A DNA stretch of 64,000 bases, taken from Erythroxylum novogranatense. Its lineage: Eukaryota > Streptophyta > Magnoliopsida > Malpighiales > Erythroxylaceae. Position numbers and translations under genes: made by a program. Location: the NCBI GenBank assembly GCA_029891385.1, contig CM057235.1:16420001-16484000 (forward strand), given 5' to 3'. The notes beneath the pieces are model-generated. The model ran no database searches, had not been told where the DNA came from, and saw only the letters and a list, made by a program, of their open reading frames with translations. Positions 11,750 through 23,938 of the stretch are shown here, piece by piece; position 1 is the stretch's first letter; the number at the start of each line of letters is the position of its first letter.

Positions 11750-12540
11750 CTTCTTCGTCCGACATCCGATCGATCTGATTCTTATTGAAAATTAAACTAG
11801 AGATATGGGGCTACAAATTTTATAAAGGAGCCGATCGACAATGTAGCCTCTAAGACTTCAAAATGTGGGTCGGAAGTTCAGTGTAGTGTTCAGTCCCGGT
11901 GTTGTAGTGGCTGAATAGTGTTCAGTATTTTGGATATATCTCGATTGCTAGAGCTCGGATTGCGTTGATTCTTGTTGCTAATTAAACTAGAGACATGGGG
12001 CTACAAATTTTATGAAGGAGCCGATAGATAATGTAGCCTCTAAGACTTTCAAATATGGGTCGGAAGTTGGGTATAGAGTTCAGTCTCAGCTTTGTAATGG
12101 TATGAGCAGTGTTCAGTATTTTGGAGTTATATCGGTCGCTAGAGCTCCGATTGATCTGATTATTTTTTCAAATTAAACTAGAGACATATATTTATAAATG
12201 TTATTAAGGAGCCGATCGACAATTGATCCTGTAAGACTTTCAAATGCGGTCGGAAGTTCAAGTAGTGTTCAGATCTTGGTGTTATAGTGGTTGAATAGTG
12301 TTCAGTATTTTGGATATATCTCGATCAATAGATCTCAGATTGAGTTGATTCTTATTTCTAATTAAACTAGAGAGATGGGGATACAAATGTTATGAAGGAT
12401 CCAATCGACAATTGAGCCTCTAAGACTTCCAAATTTGGGTCGGAAGTTAGGTGTAGTGTTCAGCCTCGAGTCTGAAGAACAGACTTCAGTATTTTGGAAA
12501 TATCTTGAGCTATAGAGCTCCGATCGATCTGATTCTTGAA
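11750..12540. repeat. 190-bp tandem repeat, four copies
   Basis: The anchor ATTAAACTAGAGA recurs at 11791, 11981, 12172 and 12361, giving a period of 189-191 bp. Each unit also carries GCCTCTAAGACTT-like and GTTCAGTATTTTGGA-like blocks. A fifth unit is cut short at about 12530. The related LTR at 62383-64000 shows only one full unit, with its anchor near 63767. Confidence 0.8.
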
Positions 12541-12739
12541 GCGATGGATTAAGTAAGACATATATGGAAATTTATCTAGAAGAAAATTTTTGTCAAATGA
12601 CTTAATCTACCTGGTCAAAATGATCATACAAGATGTCGATTATAAAGACCAATGAAGGGCAATTTTGGAAGTTTACTTAAAGGTTAAGTTTATAGGCTTA
12701 AATGGAGGGCATATGGGTCATTCCCCATTCATTAAATGA

Positions 12740-12790
12740 CATGGCAGTATAAATAGAGGGAGGCTGTCGTGGGAAGCAAGAGAAAGCCAC
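12740..12790 (+). promoter_or_regulatory. LTR TATA box
   Basis: AGTATAAATAGAG at 12746-12758 lies about 2.06 kb into the LTR, followed by purine-rich leader sequence. It is the likely core promoter, with transcription starting around 12780. Read from sequence only. Confidence 0.55.
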
Positions 12791-13337
12791 GAATTTGTGA
12801 GAGAATGAAAGAAATAAAAGAAAGGAGAAGGGAGAAGCAGCCGACGGTGGAGAAGAAGATGGAAGAGCTTCAAAGTTTCGATTTTTCTACTTGTTTTTAA
12901 GGGATTTTCGAGGGTTGTCCAGGGGAATAGATGGAGGATGATGGAAGCTTGCCTATGGAGTCAAGACATGGCCGAAAATGGTGGAGAGAGAGGTAAGTTC
13001 GAAATTTTCAAGTTGAGATTTGATGAGTTTCTTGGGTTAGAATTATGGAAAATGGTATGGGTTTGTGGAGTATGAAGTCAATTTTGATGTCTATGTCTTA
13101 GGTTATGTTTAATTTTGGATGGAAATTAATTAGGGTTTATGCCAAATTTTGGAATTTGGGGATTTTGGAAATTCTTGCTTTAGATAGCTTGGAAAAGTAA
13201 TGAATTTGGGTTTCCTATAGTTAATTTTGAGGATTATGATTTTTATGATGTTGAATTTGGATGTTTATGGTTTAGGAAAATTTCAATTGGAAGAAAGAAA
13301 GAAGCAAGGGTCAAATTGGAGCGAGGAACAAGTTTCT

Positions 13338-13545
13338 AAGTGTAGCAAAACTTGAGGTCATGGGTTCGAGTCGTGGCTCACCCTTGACCAAAGAGGACAA
13401 TACCAATTAATGGGGTGGTGGAGTACCTGGATCTGGTGGTTGGACCCCCAACCGTGAGGTTGAAATCCACCCAGATCCATGGGTCCGGTGGTGGGACCCC
13501 CAACCGTAAGGTTGAAATCCACCCAGATCCAACAAGTATGGGATT
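13338..13545 (+). mobile_element. 5'-truncated SINE with duplicated tail
   Basis: 13345-13410 matches the B-box half of the SINE at 9925-10110 in opposite orientation (GGTTCGAGTC at about 13364). The A-box half is missing. The tail holds a direct duplication of about 54 bp (13431-13482 and 13484-13531, both with a GGACCCCCAACCGT core). No target duplication was found. Confidence 0.5.
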
Positions 13546-14853
13546 AACCAAGTCTAACACCACACCAGGAACAACTGAATATAACTTGTTTAGAGAAACA
13601 CATGGCGTAAATCAATCTACTATCTGAGCATAACAAGCAGCACTGATAGGGCAAATAAAGTAACTTAAAGCTCATGGTAGATGCTTGGAAGAGCAAATCG
13701 AGAGGAGAGATGCCCATGATAAGGCACTATTAAAGCATCTCAAGAGTGAGAAGCATATGATAGATGGATGGAGAAGGTCTTGTTGTCAATGGTGACATAT
13801 CTTAGGCTATCCATCCCACCTTCAACATCTAGAGCGGCTACGTCATCTTCATCTCCCTTGCAGTTTGAGGTTCCATGACTCGAGGATCCTCCTTCGATGG
13901 GCAACGTCAGATTCACAGAGGGACTAATGGGTGCTAATTTTGGTTTTTTCTTTTCTTTCTCTTATTATTTGTTTCTTTTTTTGTTTTCTTCATTATGTTA
14001 TTTTATTTTGTCTAAACATTAATGAAATGCTATTTACGTTATGTTATTTTTTTTTCAATGTATTTTCTTTATTATTATTTTTTTATCTTTTTATCTTCTT
14101 TTGTTTATTTTTTGTAAGGTGGATGTATTTAATATAGGATGGCTCTTTTCAATTCGAACTCAGTATATATTCTTATTCAAACTAGTACCAATCAAACCTA
14201 TCTCAATTTTTATTCATATTTTATTAAGCGTGCTTCAATTGTGTACATTAGGGACATTGTACAATTTTAAGAGTAAGGAAAGTAATTCAATTATATTAAG
14301 CTTATTATAATTTTCTATTATTTCCTATTAGCGATATCCCAAGTTAGCTATATTTTGTCCTAAATATCAATTCTTGAATTGAATTAATATACAAAAGATG
14401 AAAGTTAGAATACTTTTATAACTTATATTTTAGTGATAATAAAAATAATCAATTTGAATGAAAATTGCATATTATTTACAAACAAGATCATTATTGTGAA
14501 TTTTTATCCTCAAAGCAAATACTTCATTATTTTAAGCTTTTTATTCATTTATATGTGTTGGATAATTCTAGAAGTTGCTTTTATTATTCATATTGAGATC
14601 ACAATTGTTAAATTAAAAGCATTGAAATGATGAAGGAATTTAGATTGAACCTTTTTTTTGTTTATTATTCTACCATATTGTATCCCATAGGAATAACTAA
14701 TTTTGAGACAGTTTTCAATGATTATAACCACATTATTAGTTGTTGCCTTATTTTTCTTAAATCCTTTTCATTATTTTTGAACCCTAAAGGCTATTTACAT
14801 TTACTTAATTGCTTGAAACTTGAATTTTGAAAAGGTCAAATATTTCTTTATTT
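13546..14853 (+). pseudogene. Athila-like internal 3' region, interrupted
   Basis: 13690-13930 gives a short charged reading (LEEQIERRDAHDKALL type) followed by a very T-rich stretch (13930-14120). This layout of end of coding, T-rich non-coding DNA, purine tract and LTR is typical of Athila elements, and the purine tract and LTR appear at 20950-22485 after the nested insert at 14859-20368. The hydrophobic open frames at 13931-14830 follow from T-richness and are not membrane-protein genes. Lineage is inferred from layout. Confidence 0.4.
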
Positions 14854-14858
14854 GTTAG

Positions 14859-16263
14859 TGATCGAGCAAGTTTTACAATTTAAAAACCCTTAATAATCTG
14901 TAAGTGCACGGGTCGTACTTTGTAATATTGAAGGGTCGATCTCACGAGGAGGGTACTAGCCTAATCCTAAGTCATCTAAGGCTTAGAGAAAAGAATAAAA
15001 AGAAATAAATAGTGCATAAGTGAACACAAAAAGTAAATGCTAAAAATTGATTCAAGAATTGTAAAGCAGAAAATTCAAGAAGACAGAATTAAACTAAGCT
15101 GTCTCACAAGTCACAATGGAAATTTGTCAAAAGAGTTAATCAAGTTATCAGAGAGGGAATTTTACCTATTATTAACGCTAATCTAACCATTTATGTGTTT
15201 GCGGAATGTTAGTTCTAGACAGTCATGTTGTTTATTACTCTTTCTCAAGTTATAACCATTAAACCCTAATCGAATTATAGAACTTGCAATTTCTCAATTC
15301 ACAAATTAACCACAATTCTAATTGGTTCTAAGGCTCTTTAATAACAATCAGGTCTCACACAAGATCTTTCTCCATGAAATTACCAACTAGATTGATTAAG
15401 TGGTCAATTAGATTACCTTACTCTCATTAATCCAATCTAATCATTTTTATCTGGCTCACCCTCTCAGTTTTTTAATCAAAACATGCAAATACATTAATCA
15501 ATCATAACACTCAAACTAGTAAACACAAAATAACTAAATCATCATTAGCTCAAAGTAAAATCCTGAAGGAGAGTTTAGAACATTACCAATAACCCGAAAT
15601 CCATTTCCATACAATCCATCTCAACTTTATACATTTAAATGAAAAAGGAAATGAACAGAAAATGGAACATAGGTTAGACAAATCGGGAGAGTAGCGACAT
15701 CAAGATACCATCTAATCCGGCGAGTAGCTGCATCAGGATCCACTTCTTCTTCCTCTTCTCTCTCTCTTCTTTTTCTCCCTTTTTAGGGTTTCTAAGAGTG
15801 GCTGAATGTAAACCTCCTCTCTCTACCTTTTTCTCTTCTTTTTATAATCTCTTGTGTTTTGGGGAACCCTAGGGCTTTTCTAGGGTCTAAAAAGTCTAAA
15901 AAAATCTCTCGAAACTTGACGCTCTTGAGTGTCTGTGCATCTGCCCAATGTAAGCCACAATCGTGGCCTACATCTGAGCCTTCTATCACGAGCATGGCAT
16001 GCAGTCCATAATTGTGGGCTATTCTTTAGGCTTTTGTCATGATCGTGGCCCATTATTTCAACCCGAATGTCTCCAAACTCCTCCATTCATCGATATTGAC
16101 CCTGAAACACTATGAAACACATCAATGTACCTTAAAAAACATAATATTTAAGCTTAAAAGCTTGTACTAATGTATGAAATACTTAAAACACAAATAAATG
16201 ATTGAATTAACATTAAACACATATCAAACTGTGCTCTAAAACATGATGCAATTTACACTTATC
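14859..16263 (-). repeat. Athila-like 3' LTR
   Basis: This 1405-bp LTR has TG...CA ends in plus-strand reading. On the minus strand it starts TGATAAGTGTAAATT immediately after the purine tract (AAGTGTGGGGATG, 16264-16280), which itself follows the GCTTGAGGACAAG block typical of this lineage. It is about 100 bp shorter than its partner at 18862-20368, partly because of fewer CCACGATCGTGG-like palindromic units at 15945-16050. Confidence 0.8.
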
Positions 16264-17749
16264 ACATCCCCACACTTAAATGTTTTCTTGTCCTCAAGCA
16301 AACAAAAACAATCAAATAAATCAAGAAAACACAAAACATGCATATACAATAATGAGATAATAGCTTCAACTTAATGAAACAAATTTAACTATAAACACAA
16401 TCTTTCAAATCATTCTAAATTATTAACAATCGAAATCCACATCTAAACACCTTGGATTAAATATACAAACTAATAAAAATTTTAATGATGAGTCTATTCA
16501 CCCCTATCACTTGCACACACACATTGATAATCATTCAATCAAAACAAAATTGTAGCTATTCCTTAGTAGGTTTTCATGAAAAACCAAACTACTAACAAGT
16601 TTGATAGGTTTTTATTTGAAAACATTCTTTTTTGTTGATTTTTCTTTAAAGACATGAACCTGGTCTTTTTATGCGGAGGTAAAAATTTGTGATGAATGTT
16701 GATCTAGTTACTCAACTAAGTCATGTTGTTATTAAGCTGCTTGGTTGGAATGTCATTATAGCCTTTTTATACAAAGGCACACAGTTGTAATGTGTGTTAA
16801 TTCGATTACTCAGCTACATCACATTCTCAACTGGCTACTAGCTCTATTTATAACTCAAAATCCAGCGGAATATTTATTTTAGTTAAAATTATACAACCCT
16901 TTTTTTAACATAAAATTTTGCCTACCTTACTGCTTTAGTTAATCATTCTCATGAAAATGTGCTAATAATGCCACTTATTTGATTAGCCTAAAATTATAAA
17001 TGAGTGTGGAAAATTCCTAGTGTGAATTGACTAACATCGTATCCTAATTTACCAATATATTTAGCCCTAAATTATGCCATTAATTCACAAGATAATAAAT
17101 CTTCACAACCTAGAAGACTATGTTTAAGGTTAAATCTATCCAGTTAAGTCCTAGCCATTTATGCATTCACCCAATTCACATCATGCAACCTAAACAAACT
17201 ATCATATAATATGGAACTCAACATAAAAACATACAACCCTTTCCACACTTGAACAACACATTGTCCTCAATATGAGATGGAGAAAAATGAGCATATAAAG
17301 GGGGAATGAAAAAATATACAAAAGGAAAAAGAAAAAAATAATATCAAAATGAAAAGAAAAGATTTAGAACACAAAACCATCATGGTGACTAAGGTGATGT
17401 GTCAGAGGTGGAGACCAAATGCACTTAATGTTGAGCTAGCTATCCTATCTTACAATTGATAAAGAGAGAGTAAGAGAATTAGTAGGGAAACACATTCTAA
17501 ATCATTGATATTTATTTATGGAAATGAAACAACTTTAATTGCATAACAATTTAAATCTACACTAAACATGGTAATTTATGGTCATTAGCTTGACCTTGTA
17601 TCATTGGAAACTCAATTAGGATCAATCATTAGTGGCTTGCTTCCACCCTTTTTGTTCAACATCAGTTTTGTAGCCTATAAGTAAGCTACAAATTGTAAAA
17701 TGATCAGAAGGACAATATTGATAAAGTCGAGAAAACCAATTAATTTCAG

Positions 17750-18685
17750 TAATTTCCTTTTCACATACAAAGTGTCAATAAAATAAGGAATAATGAAACT
17801 CCCTGAATCTTTATTAAGTCTAGCAGTTTGTTTGGTAAAAGGGTGAGTTGCTCTTGTTCTTCCTTAGTCACTACCTTTTCTTCTTTTTCTGTTTCTTCAC
17901 AAGCAGATACTTCTATAGCTTCTTTAAACTCGAAGTTCGTTGTCATCTATTCTTCTTCGTTTTACTCTTTAAAGGATTCGAACACATCAATTTGCTTGAA
18001 TGAGTCACCCTCCTTTGGATTCTTTAATGCATCATTCATGTTGAATGTCAACTGTTCATTACTAATTCGAAGGATAATGTTCTCTTCATAGACATCTACT
18101 AAAGTTTTTTCGATGTTCAAGCATGGTATACCAAGATCTGGCAAATAGTATGGGGGTTTTCATATTTTTCTTCATCTTTTATCTTGATTTCTTGGTCTTC
18201 TATAAGGTATGGTTTAGCTTGATTTCTTGATGGTTGTTCTAGCTCTACCCCATTAGTAAGTGTGATAGCCTAACATGGCTCTATTGAATTTACTTTCATA
18301 CTGCGCAGATAGTTTTCCACACTTTGCTTACAAAATTCATGGAAAAGTTGTCTTAGTTGAATATCCAGGTTGTGAATAGAAGCAGCATGAATTTCTATTA
18401 CTTGATCAAATTGCTCTTCCAGTCTCTTCTGGTTATCTTCTATGTTTGTTAGATTATCCATGATTTTGTATAATTTGGATTCCCATGATTGGACTCATTT
18501 TGCTGAAATTCAAATAGGTCTTGATGTCCCATGTGAGTACCTACAATGTTGGACCAATATAAATCTAGGAGGTTCTGCCACCCAAAGTGTACGGGTTCAT
18601 ATAAGGATGATAATTTCCCAACTAAATTGGGGTTCACTGAAATATGCAAGAGTCCTTTGCTCCCTATAATATACACCTCCATGAT
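17750..18685 (-). pseudogene. Athila-like gag end and protease relic
   Basis: On the minus strand 18682-18270 gives a Gln/Asn-rich gag C-terminus with an ASIHNLDIQLRQL-like motif, which in Athila elements precedes the protease. 18144-17962 matches the end of the Athila aspartic protease region: a LGIPCLNI stretch in place of LGRPFL, then LRISNEQLTFNM. 17946-17761 continues with an acidic, Glu-rich tail. The catalytic Asp segment is not visible. Several stops and frame changes exclude function. 16281-17750 has no recognisable domain. Confidence 0.6.
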
Positions 18686-18837
18686 TGTTCTTTCTATCTC
18701 TTATTAGCAATAAACTCTTGTGATTCCCTATTGTTATTCGGTGATATCCAAATTAATATGTCATCTACTTTATGCCCAATTTTTTTAAAATATGGTGAAA
18801 AAGCCTTAGACTATAAGAATTAAACTAATCCATACCT

Positions 18838-18861
18838 CCCCAGCAATGATTCCAAAAAACT
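18838..18861 (-). other. Primer binding site, decayed
   Basis: Minus strand directly inside the 5' LTR: TTTTTTGGAATCATTGCTGG. Athila elements typically carry TGGCGCCGTTGCCGGGGA here, complementary to a tRNA-Asp 3' end. The position and the partial match support the call. Confidence 0.6.
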
Positions 18862-20368
18862 TGGTCTAGCAAGTTTTACGATTTATAAAACCCTCAATAA
18901 TCTGTAAGTGCACGGGTTGTACTTTATAGTATTGAAGGGTTGATCCTACAAGGAGGGTACTAGCCTAATCCTAAGTTGTCTAAGGCTCATAGGAAAGAGT
19001 AAAAAGAAATAGACACTGCATAAGTGAACATGGAAAGTAAATACTGGATATTGATTCAAGAGTTATAGGGTAGAAAATTCAACAAGACAAAATTACCTAA
19101 GCAATCATACAGGTCACAATGGAAATCCATCAAGAGAGTTAATTAAGTTATGAGAGGGGAGATTTGACCTCTTATTAATGTGAATTTAACCATTTATGTG
19201 CTTACGAGATGTTGGTTATAAACAGTCGTAGGGTTGACTACTCTCTCTCGAGTTATAACCACCTAAATTATAAACCGAATCGAATTATGGAACCTGAAAT
19301 CTCTGAATTCACAAATTAACCACAATTCTAATTAGTTCTAAGGCTCCCTAATAAACAATCAGATCTCACATAGGATCTCTCTCCATTAAATTACCGACTA
19401 GATTGATTAAGTGGTCAATTAGATCCTCTTACTTTCCTTAATCCGATCTAATCATTTTTATCTAGCTCACCCTCTCAGTTTGTTACCGAAACATACAAAT
19501 ACATTAATCAATCACAACATCCAAACCAAAAACACAAAAATAACTAAATCAACATTAACTCAAAGTAAAATCTTGAAGGAGAGTTTAGAACATTATCAAC
19601 AACCCGAAACCCATTTATGTACAATTCTTCTCAACTTTATACATTTAACTGAAAAAGGAAATGAAGAGAAAATGGAACTTATGTTGGAAAAATTGGGAAG
19701 GAAATAATGTTGGGATACTGCTTGATCCAAGGAGCAACAGTGTCAGGATCCACTTCTTCTTCCTCCTTCTTCATCTTCTCTCTCTCTCTTCTTTTTCTCC
19801 CTCTTTAGGGTTTCCAAGAGTGGATGAATGTAAAGCTCCTCTATCTACCTCTTTCTCTTCTTTTAATATCCTCTTGTGTTTTGGGTAACCCTAAGGCTTT
19901 TTGGGGGTCTGAAAGGTCTTAGAAATTTCTTGAAACTTGACGTTCTTAAGTGTCTGCGCATCTACCTGATGCAGGCCACGACCATGGCCATGTAGGTCAT
20001 AATCGTGGCTTACATCTGAGCCTTTTTTCATGATAATGGCATGCAAGCCATGATCGTGGTCCATTCTCTAGGCGTCAGTCAAGATAGTAGCCCGATATGC
20101 CATGATCATGGGTCTTTGTTTCAGCCCAAATGTCTCCGAACTCCTCCATTCTTTAATATTGACCCTGAAACACTAACAAACATATCAAGGTACCTCAAAA
20201 AATATAATATTTAAGCTCAAAAGCTTGTACTAAACCAATAAAACACTTAAAACATAAATAATTAGCAAACTAACACAATTCGAACCTAAACATATACTAA
20301 ATGATCGAATTAACGGGTAAACACATATCAAACTATACTCTAAAAAATGATGCAATTTATACTTTTTA
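18862..20368 (-). repeat. Athila-like 5' LTR
   Basis: This 1507-bp LTR is paired with 14859-16263. Long stretches align, for example 18895-18985 with 14890-14980 and 19310-19470 with 15310-15470. The outer end reads ...ACTTTTTA before GTTAG, so the terminal CA has mutated to TA. The stretch 19965-20115 holds more GATCGTGG-type units than the partner LTR. Confidence 0.8.
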
Positions 20369-20373
20369 GTTAG

Positions 20374-22485
20374 TACGTGATGAATGCTCCAAAAATAAGT
20401 AATATTGTTGCAAGCATTAAAAAAATTGTTAAAAGTTATGACACCAACAAAATTATGGTGTGAAGGACCTATGTTTTGAAGAACTAAGTTGCATGTTATT
20501 TTATTTATGTAAATTTCCTTCAATATTATCAGTCTTTTTATTATCCCTATCATACCCTATCCTAAGCCTATTAAAATCCTATAATAAGAATTTTTGATTT
20601 TTTGTTTCTAGTTTACTTACAAGTGGTGGAGATATGGTTTTATTGCAAGCTTATAGTAAAGAATCCTTTTATGCATTGCTTTAAGAGTTTTTACATTTTT
20701 GTTACCCTAAACATTTTAAGTCCATTAAGTGAATCCTTAGTGAGGGCATTAAATTTGTTCTTTTGATTTCAAAAAGATTATCTTTGTGATTCTCTTGATA
20801 TTGACTTATGAATATTGGTTCTATAATGACTTGAATCTAATTGTACGTTAATTTGATTGATATGATAAGATGATTTAGAGTGTGGATGGACTAAGGTTAA
20901 TAAAGGATGAATGTTTGTAAGTTTGATAAATTATATTATAATTTTCTTAAGGACAAGTAAAAGTTTAAGTGTGGGTATATTTGGCAAACAATTATTTATC
21001 TATATCCCATATTTAATGTATTTCGCTTGTTATTTAAGAGTTTTATAGCATGTTTGGTACTTAATTTGCTTCAAGTGTGTTTTTAGGTAATAATTGTCTT
21101 TATAGGCTAAGAGGAGATGTATTTAGGTGAAATAATTGCATAGAATTGAATAATGGGATATAATGCATTTTTCTTGTTATTTAAGAGTTTTATAGTATGT
21201 TTGGTACTTAATTTGCTTCAAGTGTGTTTTTGGGTAATAATTGTCTTTATAGGCTAAGAGGAGATGTATTTAGGTGAAATAATTGCATAGAATTGAATAA
21301 TTGGAGCAATTGCGAAGATTCACGATCATGTATAGTGACCATGTAAGTCACTGTAAACATGTGAAACTTCAAAGACACAGTTCTTGCATGTGTGGAGATA
21401 CACACTCATGTATACACAACTGTGTATGTTACCTGTGTAAGTCTCTATAACCATATAAAGTCACCAATTGAGGTGTCTTTTTAGATACACAATCACCTAA
21501 ATGATCGTGTATATCTTAGAAACTCTAGCTTGCTAATATATAAGGATATTAAGAAGGCTAAATGAAAAGAGGCAAATTAGAAGCGATTGAATTTAGAAAG
21601 AGCGATGAGAGACATCAAAGACACCTAAAAAGGAAGAGCAAAAACACGAAAATAGTTTACACATCCTATAAAAGAAGATCATATAATGGAAACCTCAAGT
21701 CAACTTTGGCCTTCCAGAAATCCCGAATCAAGGCTTTTAAGATTATTTATTATTTTTCTTATTCTATTTCATTGTCGTGGATGTCAATTCTAAATTGTTG
21801 TGCTATGAACATGATTATGGAATTCTAAATCCATATTAAGCTTTATTCTTGAATTATTTTGTTTTACTTTTATCTTGTTGAATTCAATATAGTATTGCTT
21901 TATCGGATTTGATAAACTCATACTTAATAAGAAATCGAGAGATTGAATCAAACTTATCTATGTTAAGTTACACAATGAGAGTTAGTATGTTAATTAGCTT
22001 AAAAATATTAGGTTAATAAGCAATTGATAGAGATCTTAATTGTGAGTTAATTTTCCATAGGATTGCTTCAAATTCAATTAAGTAGTTAGGAGCATTTTTT
22101 AGAATCAAAAGATTTTAACTCATTTGTTATCTATTTTAATTAGGATTACTTGGTTTGATCTTAAGAGAGGGCACTCAAAATCTTTAAATATCTAGGATCG
22201 AGCATAATTGAATTATTAAGGTAAAGGATAACAAAACAATGATAGAATAACTCCTAAGTTTCCATTTGATTAACTTAGCTCTTATTGCAATCTTCTTTGG
22301 TTCAATCATTCAGTTTTATTAATTTAGTTGATTTTAGTTATTTTATTTTAATTTGTATTAATTCAATCTTTTATCACATTAGACAAAGTGCATTCAAATT
22401 ATTAAGTGACTACTCCAATCCTCTTGGGAATGATATCTTATGCACTATAATATATGATCCGTATACTTATGGTATTGCATACATT
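20374..22485 (+). mobile_element. Athila-like purine tract and 3' LTR
   Basis: 20942-20980 reads CTTAAGGACAAG...TTTAAGTGTGGG, the Athila-type end block and purine tract on the plus strand, followed by an LTR start TGGCAAAC at 20982. The LTR runs to about 22485, with a U5-like GATCCGTATACTTATGG near 22457. A 147-bp direct duplication lies inside at 21014-21305. Together with 13546-14853 it forms one element split by the insertion at 14859-20368. The right end is not fixed by a target duplication. Confidence 0.55.
21014..21305. repeat. 147-bp tandem duplication
   Basis: CTTGTTATTTAAGAG occurs at 21026 and 21173, and the two copies stay nearly identical for about 145 bp. The high similarity inside an otherwise decayed LTR suggests a recent duplication. 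Confidence 0.85.
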
Positions 22486-23560
22486 TAAACAAGCAACAGA
22501 CTTGATAATATTAATGCCTATTTTCTTTTAAATTTTTTTTCTACACACTGACATTGGTTAATAAGGCAATTTTGGAATTCTTTAATAAAGATAGAATATT
22601 GGGGAATTGAAGAAAAGACTTTTATTTGCCTTATACAAAAGGTACAAGCCCCTAACTCAATAAAATATTGTTGCAATACCATATACAAAGTTATCTCCAA
22701 GCTAATTACTGACAAATTTAAAACAACAATGGCTCAATTAGTTGATCCTTCAATACGTACTTTTATTAAAATGGGAAATTAGGGATAACATCTTGTTAGC
22801 TTAAGAACGCTTTAAAAATTATAATAAGAAGCAATCAAGTAAGAAATGTGTTATAAAGATAGACTTCCATAAGGTCTTTGATTCATTGAATTAGAACTTC
22901 ATCTTGAACTCTCTAATTCATTTTGGATTCCTTGCTAAATTCATTCATTGGACTGAGCAATATGTTATTACAACCTCCTATAGTGTTTTATTTAATAAAA
23001 AACCTTCTAATATTATAAAGGGAGGTAAAGGACTTAGGCAAAGGGATCTACTTTCACCTTACCTCTTCATTCTAAATATGGAGATCTTAATTAGGCTTAT
23101 TAAGAATGTGGTTAACTAAAAGAAGAATTTTAAATTCCATTCAAAATGTAAAAACTTAAAAATCGCTAAACTATCTTTGCAGAGAATCTAATTATCTTCT
23201 CTAAAGTAGATCATAACTAATTTAATGCTCTTATGATTGCTCTGAACACCTTTAACAAGTTATAAGGCCTCTCCATCAACAAAGTTAAAAGCCAATTGTT
23301 CATTTCATTTGGTGATCAAAGTCTATCCAACTAGACCACTTGTATAATAGGTTTGAGAGGCTCTAAGTCCCTCTTACCTACTTGAGGATTCCTATTTCTT
23401 TTAAAATGCCCTCTTATTATGAACTCCATCCACTAGTTGAAAGGAAAATAAAATTAATAACAAGTTGGTATAATAGAAGCTTCTCTCTTATAGGAAAAAT
23501 CCAAAGAGTCACTTCAGTGTTGGACAACATCCATGCATATTGGTCTTCCTATGCAATGTT

Positions 23561-23818
23561 TGTTGAGATATGGAGCCTAATAAAATATTCTGGACTTTAC
23601 ACCAGGTTCACATTCGCTGATCCAACTCCAGGAGCAATACGTTATGTCTTTTTGTATTCCATCTTCCTAGTGTATTGTGTTATTGAAAACATTCATACTG
23701 AAAAAATAAAACCTTAGCCGCCGTGAACGTAGCCAAAATTTTGTTGAATCACGTAAATCTATATGTTTCTTTATTTTTCGCATTATTCTTTGATTATTGT
23801 GATTGATTATCCATAACA
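23561..23818 (+). mobile_element. Copia-type solo LTR, 258 bp
   Basis: Starts TGTTGAGATATGG and ends CCATAACA, with a perfect 5-bp target duplication ATGTT at 23556-23560 and 23819-23823. An inner block (CCGCCGTGAACGTAGCC, about 23718-23734) is characteristic of the R/U5 part of short plant copia LTRs. Removing it together with one ATGTT rejoins the L1 reading, which confirms both edges. It arose by LTR-LTR recombination after insertion. Confidence 0.88.
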
Positions 23819-23938
23819 ATGTTTCCTATTAACATTGTTAAGACCATTGAATAACTTATAAGGAGATTCAACTGGTCAAGAGCACTAATACCAAATCAAT
23901 AGCAACTTTTAAGTAGAGTGACCGGCCTACCTAAGGAG

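Larger units (their letters stand above)
10690..13335 (+). mobile_element. Long LTR of a Ty3/gypsy element
   Basis: The LTR starts TGTTGGACCCC right after the purine tract at 10676-10689, so this is a 3' LTR on the plus strand. It is at least 2.6 kb. It contains a short-unit array (11600-11730), a 190-bp tandem repeat (11750-12540) and a TATA box at 12748-12755. It is closely related to 62383-64000: both share the segments around 10980-11180 and 12440-12560. The right edge is unclear because a truncated SINE begins at about 13338. Confidence 0.65.
14859..20368 (-). mobile_element. Internally deleted Athila-like Ty3/gypsy element
   Basis: A complete but defective LTR element: 5' LTR 18862-20368, PBS 18838-18861, a short internal region 16264-18837, and 3' LTR 14859-16263, all on the minus strand. 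A perfect 5-bp target duplication GTTAG flanks it (14854-14858 and 20369-20373). The 2.6-kb internal region carries only gag and protease relics. Reverse transcriptase, RNase H and integrase are missing, so any transposition would have needed another element's enzymes. The LTRs have diverged more than those of the Tat element at 25217-35629, which suggests an older insertion. Confidence 0.8.

Noticed and set aside
13931..14830. Hydrophobic Phe/Leu-rich open frames that look like membrane proteins
   Set aside because: They come from a poly-T-rich non-coding stretch, and several frames give the same composition.
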